Positions 24,156 to 32,841 of a stretch of 36,923 nt of DNA are shown one piece after another. How positions within the stretch are numbered: position 1 is the stretch's first letter; each line of letters starts with the position of its first letter. The notes below the pieces were generated by a model. The model worked only from the letters and a program-made list of their open reading frames with translations. It did not search any database and had not been told where the DNA came from. Made by a program: the position numbers and the translations under genes. Location of the stretch: the NCBI GenBank assembly GCA_003228495.1, contig QIDY01000413.1, forward strand, positions 1 to 36,923, in the 5' to 3' direction. Origin of the DNA: Nitrospirota bacterium. Its GTDB lineage: Bacteria; Nitrospirota; Nitrospiria; Nitrospirales; UBA8639.

Positions 24156-25360
24156 TGCCCAGTTTTCATTACAGAGCTGCGCGTCCGGATGGAACCATTG
24201 TTGAAACAGATGTAGAAGGGGAAACGCCTCGCGCCATTCGCTCACAATTAGAAGCACAAGGGCTGTTGGTTCTGGATCTGAGCGGATCCGGAACACGCTC
24301 TATCGGCCCATGGACATCTCGGCCACGCCCCTTAGCATCACGAGACTTTCTGGTATTTAATCAAGAATTTTTGGCATTAGTGAAAGCTGGGTTACCCATT
24401 TTGCGATGTTTTGATCTCTTAACTGATCGTCTCGGACAAGGAGGGTTTCAACAAGCCTTGCAGTCTGTTCGAGAAAGTATTCGCGGTGGTTCTGCTATTT
24501 CTGAAGCCATGGCCATGCATCCAACCTATTTCCCTGAGCTGTATCAAGCCTCTCTCCGAGCCGGTGAACAAGCTGGAAACCTGCCGGAAGTGCTCAAGCG
24601 ATATATCGACTATTTAAAAATGCTCATCGGAATTCGAGAAAAAGTGGTCAAAGCCACGATTTATCCGTTGTTTTTATTAGGGTTTGGTCTCTTGGTCACT
24701 CTCGGGCTTTTATTTTTCGTTCTGCCATCTTTTGCCGAAGTGTATCAAGACAGTCGTGTAGAATTACCTTGGGCCACACAATTGTTATTGAACATCACCA
24801 ATTCCGCCAGTCAATGGATCGTCGGCATGGTGATCGTTCTAGGAATAGCGAGTGCATGGATCTATTGGTGGCGGTCAACACCTCAAGGACAATGGCGTAT
24901 TGATTGGCTATTTCTCCACGCGCCCGTCTTGGGCCCTCTGTTTCTGAAGAACCAGGTTATTCGTCTTGCGAGGACCCTTTCAACGATTTTGGGTGGCGGC
25001 ATTCCTTTAATGTCAGCTCTTCAGGTCACAGCTCAATCCATGCCCAACAAAGTCTTTGCCAAAGCCTTGGATGCGGTCATTAACCATGTACGAGAGGGGA
25101 CGAGCCTTTCAGCAGCCCTCAAAAAAGAAAATTTTCTTCCGAATTTAACCTTGGAAATGATCGAGGTTGGCGAAACAACGGGGGCATTGGAAACCATGCT
25201 TTTTGAGGTGGCGGAGTTTCATGAAGGCGAGTTGGATTTTCAATTATCCCGGATGATGACCTGGATCGAACCCATTTTCATTATTCTCATTGGCATCATC
25301 TTAGGAGGAGTCGTCATTGCCTTGTATCTTCCTATTTTCCAAATGGCAGGAGCCGTGTAA
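24155..25360 (+). CDS. gspF: Type II secretion inner-membrane platform protein GspF/PilC family
   Basis: A 401-residue protein, standard length. It starts at GTG overlapping the previous stop. Two copies of the T2SSF domain are visible (about 65-190 and 268-392), each with the pattern FL..L..G.P.L (KAGLPILRCFDLLTDRLG; LGGGIPLMSALQVTAQSM). Membrane helices are at about 170-192, 221-239 and 372-392. The SLRAGEQAGNLPEVL and IEVGETTGALETML motifs are diagnostic. It couples the ATPase to pseudopilus assembly in the inner membrane. Confidence 0.95.
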   Translation: MPSFHYRAARPDGTIVETDVEGETPRAIRSQLEAQGLLVLDLSGSGTRSIGPWTSRPRPLASRDFLVFNQEFLALVKAGLPILRCFDLLTDRLGQGGFQQALQSVRESIRGGSAISEAMAMHPTYFPELYQASLRAGEQAGNLPEVLKRYIDYLKMLIGIREKVVKATIYPLFLLGFGLLVTLGLLFFVLPSFAEVYQDSRVELPWATQLLLNITNSASQWIVGMVIVLGIASAWIYWWRSTPQGQWRIDWLFLHAPVLGPLFLKNQVIRLARTLSTILGGGIPLMSALQVTAQSMPNKVFAKALDAVINHVREGTSLSAALKKENFLPNLTLEMIEVGETTGALETMLFEVAEFHEGELDFQLSRMMTWIEPIFIILIGIILGGVVIALYLPIFQMAGAV

Positions 25361-25385
25361 CGATTATATTTGAGCCACACATTTT

Positions 25386-27116
25386 ATGACTACACCTGTC
25401 AAACGCATGCCGTTCGAAGAGATTTTAGTAAAAAAAGGTCTGATCTTGGAACGGGAAAAAGACACCTTGCTGGAAACGGCCAGAACCTCGAACCAATCCA
25501 TGGCAGCTATTCTGTTAGAACGTGGGACCTTGACCGAGGAGTCGATTGGCCCAATCCTGGCTGATCAATATGGCCTACCTTGGAATGACTTAGAAGGATT
25601 CCGTGTTCCTAATCCTCTCATGGAATTCATCCCCGTAGAACTCATGCACCGCTATGAATTCGTTCCTATGGAAAAGGAAGACGAAGTCCTCACGATTGCT
25701 ATCGCCAAGCCCCAGGATCTTCGGATGATCGATGAACTGGAGCATCAGCTAGGGTATGAGTTGCGATTGGTCATCTCATCGAAATCGGCCATTCTTAATG
25801 CCTTGAGTAATAGTGAAGGAAACAGTCAAGTTCTCACACGCATTAAAGCCGAATTAGATCCTGTGCTCATCAAAGAAAATGAAAAGGGGGATGAAGTTCT
25901 ATCGGTCGAACGCATTACGCAAGATCTTAGTCCCGTCGTCAAATTGGTCAATACCATTATTTTAACAGCCTTACAAAAACAGGCCAGCGATATTCATGTC
26001 GAACCGACCGATCGGTCTGTTGAAATCAAATTTCGCATTGACGGCGTACTCTATTTGGCGATGGAACCCTTTGATACCGGGATTCACTCCTCTCTTATCT
26101 CCCGGCTCAAAATCATGTCGGAGCTGGATATTGCAGAACGTCGTACTCCCCAAGATGGCCGGTTTAAAATGCTGTTGAATCAACGAACCATCGATTTTCG
26201 GGTTTCCATCCTCCCCAGCGTGTACGGGGAATCCGTCGTCATCCGAATACTAGACAAGCAGCATGTATCAGCAGGCGTTCAAGGTCTACGTCTGGAAGCC
26301 TTGGGATATACCGGCGAAGACCTTCGGCGGTTTCGACGAGCCATTACGCGTCCGTACGGCATGATACTGGTTACGGGCCCGACAGGTAGTGGTAAGACGA
26401 CAACGCTCTACGCCGCCTTGAATGAGATCCATACTGCTGATGACAAAATCATTACGATTGAAGATCCCGTCGAATATCAATTGAAAGGCATTGTACAAAT
26501 CCCCGTCAACGAGAAAAAAGGTCTGACTTTTTCCCGGGGGCTTCGCTCCATTTTGCGACATGATCCTGACAAAATCATGGTAGGAGAAATTCGCGATCTC
26601 GAGACGGCACAAATCGCCATTCAATCAGCCTTAACCGGCCATCTGGTCTTTACAACTGTGCATGCCAATAATGCCTTTGATGTCATTAGCCGGTTTGTCA
26701 ACATGGGCATAGAACCCTACAATTTCGTGGCATCTTTGAGCTGTATTCTTGCGCAACGCCTAGTGCGATCTATTTGCCCAAACTGTCGCGTACCCGTTGA
26801 AATTCACCCTGACCAATGTCAAGAATCCGGCATTGATTATGAAGCCGTTAAACATCAAACATTTTTCGAAGGAAAAGGATGCAATGAATGTCATGGATTA
26901 GGTTTTAGAGGCCGAAAAGCCATTACAGAATTCCTGGATATGACCGAATCCATTAAAGAAATGATTTTAGCCGGAAAATCCTCTTCTGAAATCCGCGTGG
27001 CCGCTATGGCTCAAGGGATGACGTCCTTACGACAAGCTGCTTTGGGCAAAGTGTTTCGTGGAGAAAGCACCCTCAAGGAAATCAATCGAGTGACCCCCAT
27101 TGAAGAAATATCATGA
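25386..27116 (+). CDS. gspE: Type II secretion/pilus assembly ATPase GspE/PilB family
   Basis: A 576-residue cytoplasmic hexameric ATPase. The N-terminal MshEN/GspE N-domain covers about 5-150. The ATPase core has Walker A GPTGSGKTT (331-339), the ASP box MVGEIRDLETAQIAIQSALTGH and the HIS box FTTVHANNA. The zinc tetracysteine insert is at Cys464, Cys467, Cys499 and Cys502 (CPNC, CNEC), typical of assembly ATPases rather than PilT retraction ATPases. The last four bases are the ATGA shared with the pilM-like gene. The ribosome site is weak. Confidence 0.95.
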   Translation: MTTPVKRMPFEEILVKKGLILEREKDTLLETARTSNQSMAAILLERGTLTEESIGPILADQYGLPWNDLEGFRVPNPLMEFIPVELMHRYEFVPMEKEDEVLTIAIAKPQDLRMIDELEHQLGYELRLVISSKSAILNALSNSEGNSQVLTRIKAELDPVLIKENEKGDEVLSVERITQDLSPVVKLVNTIILTALQKQASDIHVEPTDRSVEIKFRIDGVLYLAMEPFDTGIHSSLISRLKIMSELDIAERRTPQDGRFKMLLNQRTIDFRVSILPSVYGESVVIRILDKQHVSAGVQGLRLEALGYTGEDLRRFRRAITRPYGMILVTGPTGSGKTTTLYAALNEIHTADDKIITIEDPVEYQLKGIVQIPVNEKKGLTFSRGLRSILRHDPDKIMVGEIRDLETAQIAIQSALTGHLVFTTVHANNAFDVISRFVNMGIEPYNFVASLSCILAQRLVRSICPNCRVPVEIHPDQCQESGIDYEAVKHQTFFEGKGCNECHGLGFRGRKAITEFLDMTESIKEMILAGKSSSEIRVAAMAQGMTSLRQAALGKVFRGESTLKEINRVTPIEEIS

Positions 27117-28297
27117 ACATATTTCCAATCAAGCAACCCACGTTGGCTCTCTCCATAGAGGAAGAAACCTTGCGTTTAGTTGAAGTCAAGAAATCTTGGC
27201 GAACAACCACCCTTCAGCAAGTCAAAAATGTACCACTTCCTGTCGGCGTCATTCGTCTATCCTCTGCAAAACCAAACATTGATAATATGGAAACGTTCGT
27301 TGAACAATTGCGCATTCTGACCGAGCCCCTCAAAAAGCCGGTTTCCATTGCCATCAGCCTTCCCGATCTATGTGCCCGCACCAGTGTTTTCGACTTTTCC
27401 ACATTTCCGACAAAAAAAAGCGACCAGATAGCCCTCTTGAATTGGCGTTTCCAACAAGACTTAAAACTAGATACCTCCCAATCGCGCTTGGCGTATGGAG
27501 TCTATATCCCAACATCTCTGGCCAACGGGTCAAAGCATGAAAATCCAGAAAACGTATGGGTCTTAGGAACAGCCATTCGCAACGAAGTTGTGGAGCAATA
27601 TGAACATGCGTGTCTAGACGTTAATCTGATGCCGGTATCTGTGAGCATTTCGGGCCTAGATATCTTTGATTTATACCAACGAACTATCCAAGATATTTTA
27701 AAGGTAGAAGATCGGCGCAGGCCCAAATCCTCTTCCGGGGCAATGTTTCTCTTCATCAGTCATTGGGGGTTCACGTTTTTTTCCTTCAATGACGGATGCC
27801 CACGTTTTGTTCGAACAAAAGCCATCGCCATTCGACCCGATTCAAGTTTTGCATATGAAGATTCATTGCTATCCGGATCAGAAATTCAGGAAACGATTTT
27901 TACAAATGTAGGAGAAAGCACAGAACAAGAGTTGGAATCCCAAGAGACTCACAACCGGAATTGCTCACCCAATCCCTATCCATCCTATACCGCAATGAAA
28001 GTTGAAAAGGAAATCTTAGCGACACTGCAATATCTCCTAGAAACCTTTTCACAAAATGATACAACATCTTCTCCGGAAAATCTTTTTGTTGTGAGTGATC
28101 TTGAACATGGTCATATGCTGCTTCCAAAATCCGAACATATTCAACAAACGGCTAAATTAAGTGGATTAAGAAATGCTCACATACAGGTTACTCAGCTATC
28201 GGCCAACACCCATTTCAAAAACAGAAAAACCCGTTTTGTTCAAGAATCCAATATCTGGTCTGCCTTATCAGGCTATGCCAGCTTAAGGGTGGCATGA
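27113..28297 (+). CDS. PilM-like / GspL cytoplasmic-domain-like protein
   Basis: A 394-residue soluble protein with an actin-like (FtsA/PilM) fold inferred from pattern: ALSIEEETLRLVEVKKS at the start, VSIAISLPDLCARTSVF, NWRFQQDLKLD and YGVYI. PilM, or the cytoplasmic half of GspL, connects the ATPase to the membrane platform. It starts in an ATGA overlap with gspE and ends in an overlap with the PilN-like gene, so its position matches pilM in pilMNOP. Two poorly conserved stretches (about 240-300) suggest insertions. Confidence 0.8.
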   Translation: MNIFPIKQPTLALSIEEETLRLVEVKKSWRTTTLQQVKNVPLPVGVIRLSSAKPNIDNMETFVEQLRILTEPLKKPVSIAISLPDLCARTSVFDFSTFPTKKSDQIALLNWRFQQDLKLDTSQSRLAYGVYIPTSLANGSKHENPENVWVLGTAIRNEVVEQYEHACLDVNLMPVSVSISGLDIFDLYQRTIQDILKVEDRRRPKSSSGAMFLFISHWGFTFFSFNDGCPRFVRTKAIAIRPDSSFAYEDSLLSGSEIQETIFTNVGESTEQELESQETHNRNCSPNPYPSYTAMKVEKEILATLQYLLETFSQNDTTSSPENLFVVSDLEHGHMLLPKSEHIQQTAKLSGLRNAHIQVTQLSANTHFKNRKTRFVQESNIWSALSGYASLRVA

Positions 28298-28905
28298 TGG
28301 TTCCTCGCGTCCACATTAAGCTTTCTGCACCGGGGCTCAATCATCTCACATTGACTCAGTTCGGACTAAAAGCAATCATTGCTTTAGGCTTAACCCTCAC
28401 TCTTTCCTTTTGGTGGATAGGCACAACCATAAAGGAACAAATTAATGCCATCGAAAACCAAACACAGAGAATCATCACTCAAACCAGACAGGTCATCGAC
28501 CAAGCAAAAATAACTGGAATTGATTTATCTGATCAGGCTATTCAAAAGATTCCGCAACAAGTTTCTTTTGTAAAACAGGTCCGAGAACGTGTCGGATTTT
28601 CTTGGACCACATTACTAACCGACCTCGAATCTTCCGTTCCAAAACGCATTATAATGAATGCTGTTTCTCTTGATGAAAAGACGAATACCGTGTTGCTCAG
28701 TGGCTCGGCTCAATCGCTCAAAGATTTAAATCTCTTGATCCATCAACTTGAAAAACATCAAGCTTTTCGTGATGTAATTTTGACCCAGCATGCGAATAAA
28801 AAAAAGAAAGGGGCGAAAGGACAACCCTATATTGTCTTTTCCATGAAAGTTTTCTATGAACCCTATGAACCCAATGATCCTCTTTCGAAAACGATGAAGT
28901 CCTAA
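28294..28905 (+). CDS. PilN-like inner-membrane platform protein
   Basis: A 203-residue bitopic protein: a short basic cytoplasmic end, one membrane helix (about 25-44), a helical stalk (45-95) and a ferredoxin-like domain (VKQVRERVGFSWTTLLTDLESSVPKRIIMNAVSLDEK..LLSGSAQSLKDLNLLIHQLE). This is the PilN/GspL-periplasmic arrangement. Start at ATG 28294 or the next codon at 28297; both overlap the PilM-like gene. It would bind PilO and PilM to form the platform ring. Confidence 0.83.
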   Translation: MMVPRVHIKLSAPGLNHLTLTQFGLKAIIALGLTLTLSFWWIGTTIKEQINAIENQTQRIITQTRQVIDQAKITGIDLSDQAIQKIPQQVSFVKQVRERVGFSWTTLLTDLESSVPKRIIMNAVSLDEKTNTVLLSGSAQSLKDLNLLIHQLEKHQAFRDVILTQHANKKKKGAKGQPYIVFSMKVFYEPYEPNDPLSKTMKS

Positions 28906-28911
28906 TACCTC

Positions 28912-29484
28912 ATGATTTCATTTAAATTTCTCCAGCAGTCGAAAACCACGCTTCTTATCTCACGGCATCTCATGCCATTGTTGATCATTGCTGTGTTAGC
29001 AGCACTTTCTTCTGTCGGAATGTTTGCCCTAATGTTCTACCCGGCACAAGATCGATATATTCGGGCCACAGCCATTTTTCAAAGCGCGCAACAAACACAA
29101 GCCAAAATACAAATCGCTCAACAGACTCAAGGGATCATTGCAACGACTTGGAAGGCACTTTCAGATTATCGGAAATTTACGGACCTCAGTCTGGATATTG
29201 CAGATTTGGCGAAACGAAACCATGTGCAAATTCCAGGTATGGGTTATGATTTCAAACCGTTCCCACATAACTTTTTCGCTAAAGGAACCTTTGCCTTCGA
29301 AGCCCAAGGGCCATATGAGGCCATACGAAAATTCATATACGAACTGGAAAAGCGATGGCCGTATTTGTTTATTGAAAAGTTATCAGTGGAGAGCTCTAAA
29401 AAAAAGAACGGAGTTATTTTTAAGATTACCGTTTCGACATTTTTAAAAGAGTTTCCTCGAAATCTTAAGAAAGATAAAGCCTGA
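28912..29484 (+). CDS. PilO/GspM-like inner-membrane protein
   Basis: A 190-residue bitopic protein with an N-terminal membrane helix (about 20-43), a helical stalk and a small alpha/beta domain (FEAQGPYEAIRKFIYELEKRWPYLFIEKLSVES) that matches the ferredoxin-like fold of PilO and GspM. Encoded six bases after the PilN-like gene. Its stop overlaps the next ATG (TGATG). Confidence 0.8.
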   Translation: MISFKFLQQSKTTLLISRHLMPLLIIAVLAALSSVGMFALMFYPAQDRYIRATAIFQSAQQTQAKIQIAQQTQGIIATTWKALSDYRKFTDLSLDIADLAKRNHVQIPGMGYDFKPFPHNFFAKGTFAFEAQGPYEAIRKFIYELEKRWPYLFIEKLSVESSKKKNGVIFKITVSTFLKEFPRNLKKDKA

Positions 29485-30059
29485 TGACCAATCAACAAAA
29501 AGGATTCGTCCTTGTCGGATTAATATTGGCCTGGGGAGGTTTAACGGTCTACCAGATGTCAGAAACTTCAGATTCGAGCTCCAGCGATCTCACCACGGCG
29601 ATGACACAAACTCTATTTCCTCTTCCCTCGGTCAAAGACCTCTCTCTGGAGGAATCCTTTCCTAATGCCAGGCAAATTGCGACCTTTTCTCAACCTCGCA
29701 ATATTTTTGCTCCTTTTGGCTTGCCCGATGTTGTTTCCCTTACATCACCTCCAAATCCAATCGCCGATCCACCTGCTCCGGTACCGCCAGGTCCATCCGC
29801 GGCCGATTTGGCCATACAGCGGGCACGGCAACAACTCAACCAATTTCGTTTTCTAGGGTATTTAACAAAAGGGGGAGAAAGTCAGGCATTTCTCACCAAT
29901 GGACAAGCCATCTACATTGTCAAACAGGGAGAAATGTTAGCGGGCAAAGTCCAAGTCCACAAAATTGAGCCGGAAAACATTGTCCTCTCGACTCAAATTT
30001 GGGAGACCGGCAACCAGGTTCAAGCCACCATTCCCTTAACTCCTGAATCCCGCAGCTAA
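29484..30059 (+). CDS. PilP/GspC-like periplasmic linker protein
   Basis: A 191-residue protein: an N-terminal membrane helix (about 7-23), a long Pro/Ser-rich periplasmic linker (25-110) with a RNIFAPFG segment like that preceding the homology region in GspC, and a small beta domain (RFLGYLTKGGESQAFLTNGQAIYIVKQGEMLAGKVQVHKIEPENIVL) like the PilP/GspC homology domain. Those domains bind the secretin N-domains and bridge the two membranes. Last gene of the coupled run. Confidence 0.75.
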   Translation: MTNQQKGFVLVGLILAWGGLTVYQMSETSDSSSSDLTTAMTQTLFPLPSVKDLSLEESFPNARQIATFSQPRNIFAPFGLPDVVSLTSPPNPIADPPAPVPPGPSAADLAIQRARQQLNQFRFLGYLTKGGESQAFLTNGQAIYIVKQGEMLAGKVQVHKIEPENIVLSTQIWETGNQVQATIPLTPESRS

Positions 30060-30103
30060 TCCAGGACATAGCTCTTTCTGCATAAGCCTGCTATGATTTC
30101 CAT

Positions 30104-30832
30104 ATGATCATGATCCAATTGTTTCTTAACCGCAGGCATCGTCTGATAGCAACAATTTTCTTACGTTTGATCATATTGATTCCAATGCTCTTGTGGTTCT
30201 CTCCCGGATACACGGCAATGTATCGCTGCCATGATCATTCAGGAACAACCGTCCTCACAGATAATCCCGCGCAGTTACAAGACTGTTCACAACTCGAATC
30301 TTCCATCCTTCCTGTTCCCAACATACCTCAAAGCACAGTCGAACTGGCTGCCCCTACCGCATTTCCGCAATCTTATTCTGAACCGTCGGAAACGTCTATT
30401 TCTCAGACCACCAACCAAGAACCTGACCCCCATGCGGACATCATCATCCCATTAAAGAAAATTGGAGGATCGTTTGTTGTTCAAGCAACGCTGAATAAAG
30501 AACGCACGGCTCATCTTATTGTGGATACGGGAGCCTCCTTGACTGTCCTCTCAACAAGGATCGCCATCGATCTTGGCATCCTTGGAACAACCGATACTGA
30601 ACTCCTCACCGTCAACACCGCCGGCGGATCCGTACAGGTCAATATGAACTACCTTTCATCCCTCAATATCGGGAATGCCCGAGCTGAAAATATCGCAGTG
30701 GCCATTCATGATCTTCCTGATATCCCAGAACAGATCGAAGGTCTGTTAGGCATGTCTTTTCTGAAGCATTTCTTGATTACATTAGATGCCGAACATGCGC
30801 GTTTGGTCCTACGACCAAAGCCATCCTCTTAA
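30104..30832 (+). CDS. Retropepsin-like aspartic protease with N-terminal DUF4124-like segment
   Basis: A 242-residue protein. Residues 1-37 are a signal/anchor helix. Residues 38-65 (MYRCHDHSGTTVLTDNPAQ) resemble the DUF4124 module. A Pro/Ser/Thr-rich linker leads to a retroviral-type aspartic protease domain with LIVDTGASLTVLS (Asp141-Thr-Gly) and the flap-like TVNTAGGSVQV, and LLGMSFLKHF near the end, as in the TIGR02281-type family. Such proteins have one Asp per chain and work as dimers. Located 44 bases after the secretion operon, same strand; it may share its transcript. Start at 30104 or 30110. Confidence 0.85.
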   Translation: MIMIQLFLNRRHRLIATIFLRLIILIPMLLWFSPGYTAMYRCHDHSGTTVLTDNPAQLQDCSQLESSILPVPNIPQSTVELAAPTAFPQSYSEPSETSISQTTNQEPDPHADIIIPLKKIGGSFVVQATLNKERTAHLIVDTGASLTVLSTRIAIDLGILGTTDTELLTVNTAGGSVQVNMNYLSSLNIGNARAENIAVAIHDLPDIPEQIEGLLGMSFLKHFLITLDAEHARLVLRPKPSS

Positions 30833-30923
30833 TCTCAGTAAAGGTTTCCCAGTTTAATCGTTTCCGAATAGGGCCTCACGGCACCTGCAAAACAAAGAAT
30901 TTTTCAGCGAAAAAAGGTAGAAA

Positions 30924-31982
30924 TTACTGAGGAAGGGAAAGGGGAGGAAGGGCGCCCAGATAAGGAAATTCGCCAATATGCAGCAGCGAGGAATCTTGGC
31001 GTAGCCGAAAGTCGTCTTTTTGAGGATTCACAAAACCAGGAGCAAAAGTCACATCCGTTTTCCCGGCACGCTGAGGAATAGGAGTCTGAGGAGTCCCGTA
31101 CAACAAATAATTACCTTGATTGTCATAGAGAGCATTAAACGCCAATATGGTATGACTTTGAGGAGAAAATAATAATCCAACCGTGCTATGACCAATAATG
31201 TTTCCTCGAACAGTAGCCTCGGTCTCATCATGAAATGCTATCCCGCCACCATTGCGCACAAGCGTATTTCGAATTAGCTTAGCTTTTGATTGACCGGTTA
31301 TAAGCACGGCTTCAAAAAGATTGTGAGAAATCACATTTTGCCGAAGAGTCACCTCCGAATTGCCTCCGATGGCGATGCCATGGTCATTGTGATGAATCGT
31401 ATTCCCTACGAGCATGCCAGTGGAATTCGCAAAGGCCACACCGGTGGTCTCACTCTCCCCAATAATGCAATCTTCTAAGTAGACCCCTTGAACTTGTTGG
31501 ATAAAGACCATCCCTTTCACCTGAATCTGTTTAAGGTGAACACCGCTTCCATTAAAGATCCCCACACCCAACCCACCATGTTGCATCACCGTCAAACCTT
31601 GAATGGTGACATTGGCCGCACCATACGGCCATTTGCCAATATGTAACGATCCGACTCGTTTTTCTCCCGTAATGAACACCTGATCAAGGCCTTCTCCGAT
31701 AATCATCAAGCCTTCTTTACTGTGAACCGTCACATCTTCGGCATAGGTTCCTGCTTTAATTAATATCGTATCCCCGGATGCAGCTTGGTCAATCGCTTCT
31801 TGAATCAAGGTAAATTGTCCAGATCCATCCAAAGCCACCTGCCAAACATTTGAAGCGGAGAGCTTGGAAACCTCCTCACTAGGAGAATTTGCCAAGACCA
31901 CCTCCGGCAGTCGAAGGAAAATCAAACCAGCCACACCAAAAAAACATCCAACCGCTATCCTCAAAAATCTAGGCATGCCCAT
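30924..31982 (-). CDS. Secreted right-handed parallel beta-helix protein
   Basis: About 352 residues from ATG 31982. A signal peptide (MPRFLRIAVGCFFGVAGLIF, cut near VLA) is followed by the pectate-lyase-like start FTLIQEAIDQAASGDTILIKAGTYAEDV, then many beta-helix turns (VTIQGLTVMQHGGLGV, GNTIHHNDHGIAIGGNSEVTLRQNVISHN). This fold occurs in polysaccharide lyases, C5-epimerases and NosD-like proteins; no catalytic set is visible, so a carbohydrate-binding or structural role is possible. The start is uncertain: 32012 and a TTG at 32093 are also in frame, and none has a strong ribosome site. Convergent with the protease gene. Confidence 0.85.
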   Translation of the reverse strand: MGMPRFLRIAVGCFFGVAGLIFLRLPEVVLANSPSEEVSKLSASNVWQVALDGSGQFTLIQEAIDQAASGDTILIKAGTYAEDVTVHSKEGLMIIGEGLDQVFITGEKRVGSLHIGKWPYGAANVTIQGLTVMQHGGLGVGIFNGSGVHLKQIQVKGMVFIQQVQGVYLEDCIIGESETTGVAFANSTGMLVGNTIHHNDHGIAIGGNSEVTLRQNVISHNLFEAVLITGQSKAKLIRNTLVRNGGGIAFHDETEATVRGNIIGHSTVGLLFSPQSHTILAFNALYDNQGNYLLYGTPQTPIPQRAGKTDVTFAPGFVNPQKDDFRLRQDSSLLHIGEFPYLGALPPLSLPQ

Positions 31983-32156
31983 AGGTTCTTGTCTAGCTAA
32001 TAATCGAGCCATCAGCAGATTGGAGTAAGCAAAAGAAAGATCGTATGCATAGCACTTCTTATTCACATACCTGATGATATTCAACAGGGTCAAGTTAAGG
32101 CAAAAGTTATTTCTATTTATTGTTGCCCATCTTCCTCTATGCTATCGTTGGGCATC

Positions 32157-32789
32157 ATGATGATAGTGGGATTAACCGGTGGTTTAGGGGCTGGAAAAAC
32201 GACTATCGCAAACCTATTTCAAGATTGTGGGGCGAAAGTCATTGATGCCGACCAACTGGCCCGGGATGTCGTCAAACCTAGGAAACCGGCCTGGACGGAG
32301 ATAAAAAAGCAATTTGGACCAAGAGTATTTCACTCGGATCAAACGCTGAATCGGCAGGCCCTGGCCCAAATAGTGTTTGGGAATCCTCAAAAGCTAAAAA
32401 TACTCCAAAATATTATTCATCCGCGAGTAGCCCGGGAACAGACCATACAGGTAAAAGCTATCAGCAAAGCCTTTCCTCAGGCCGTGATTATTTATGATGC
32501 AGCCTTATTAATTGAAGCCAAGGCACATCTTCGAATGGATCATATCATCGTCATCAAGACAGACCGCGCTACTCAAATCGCCCGCGTATGTCATAGAGAT
32601 AGACTCACGAAAACCGAAGCGCTACGCCGCATTAAACAACAAATGCCTCTTCGCCAAAAATTGCACTATGCAGATACAATCTTAGACGGAACATGGCCTC
32701 GGTCCCAGTTGCGTCCTGTGGTGAAATCATTGTATAGGACTTATCAACAGGAAGCTCGTCAGCTAAACCTAAAGCAACGCCTGGCTTGA
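32157..32789 (+). CDS. coaE: Dephospho-CoA kinase
   Basis: About 210 residues, usual length. The P-loop GLTGGLGAGKTT near the N-terminus, DADQLARDVV, the RQALAQIVFGNP segment and IIHPRVAREQ are typical of CoaE, which phosphorylates dephospho-CoA in the last step of coenzyme A synthesis. The conserved region begins MIVGLTGG, so ATG 32157 or 32160 is preferred over 32139. Divergent from the beta-helix gene; next gene is trxB after 52 bases. Confidence 0.93.
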   Translation: MMIVGLTGGLGAGKTTIANLFQDCGAKVIDADQLARDVVKPRKPAWTEIKKQFGPRVFHSDQTLNRQALAQIVFGNPQKLKILQNIIHPRVAREQTIQVKAISKAFPQAVIIYDAALLIEAKAHLRMDHIIVIKTDRATQIARVCHRDRLTKTEALRRIKQQMPLRQKLHYADTILDGTWPRSQLRPVVKSLYRTYQQEARQLNLKQRLA

Positions 32790-32841
32790 TTCAAAACACA
32801 ACAGTATTATCTTTTTCATATAGTGGTAAAGGAGTAAAACG

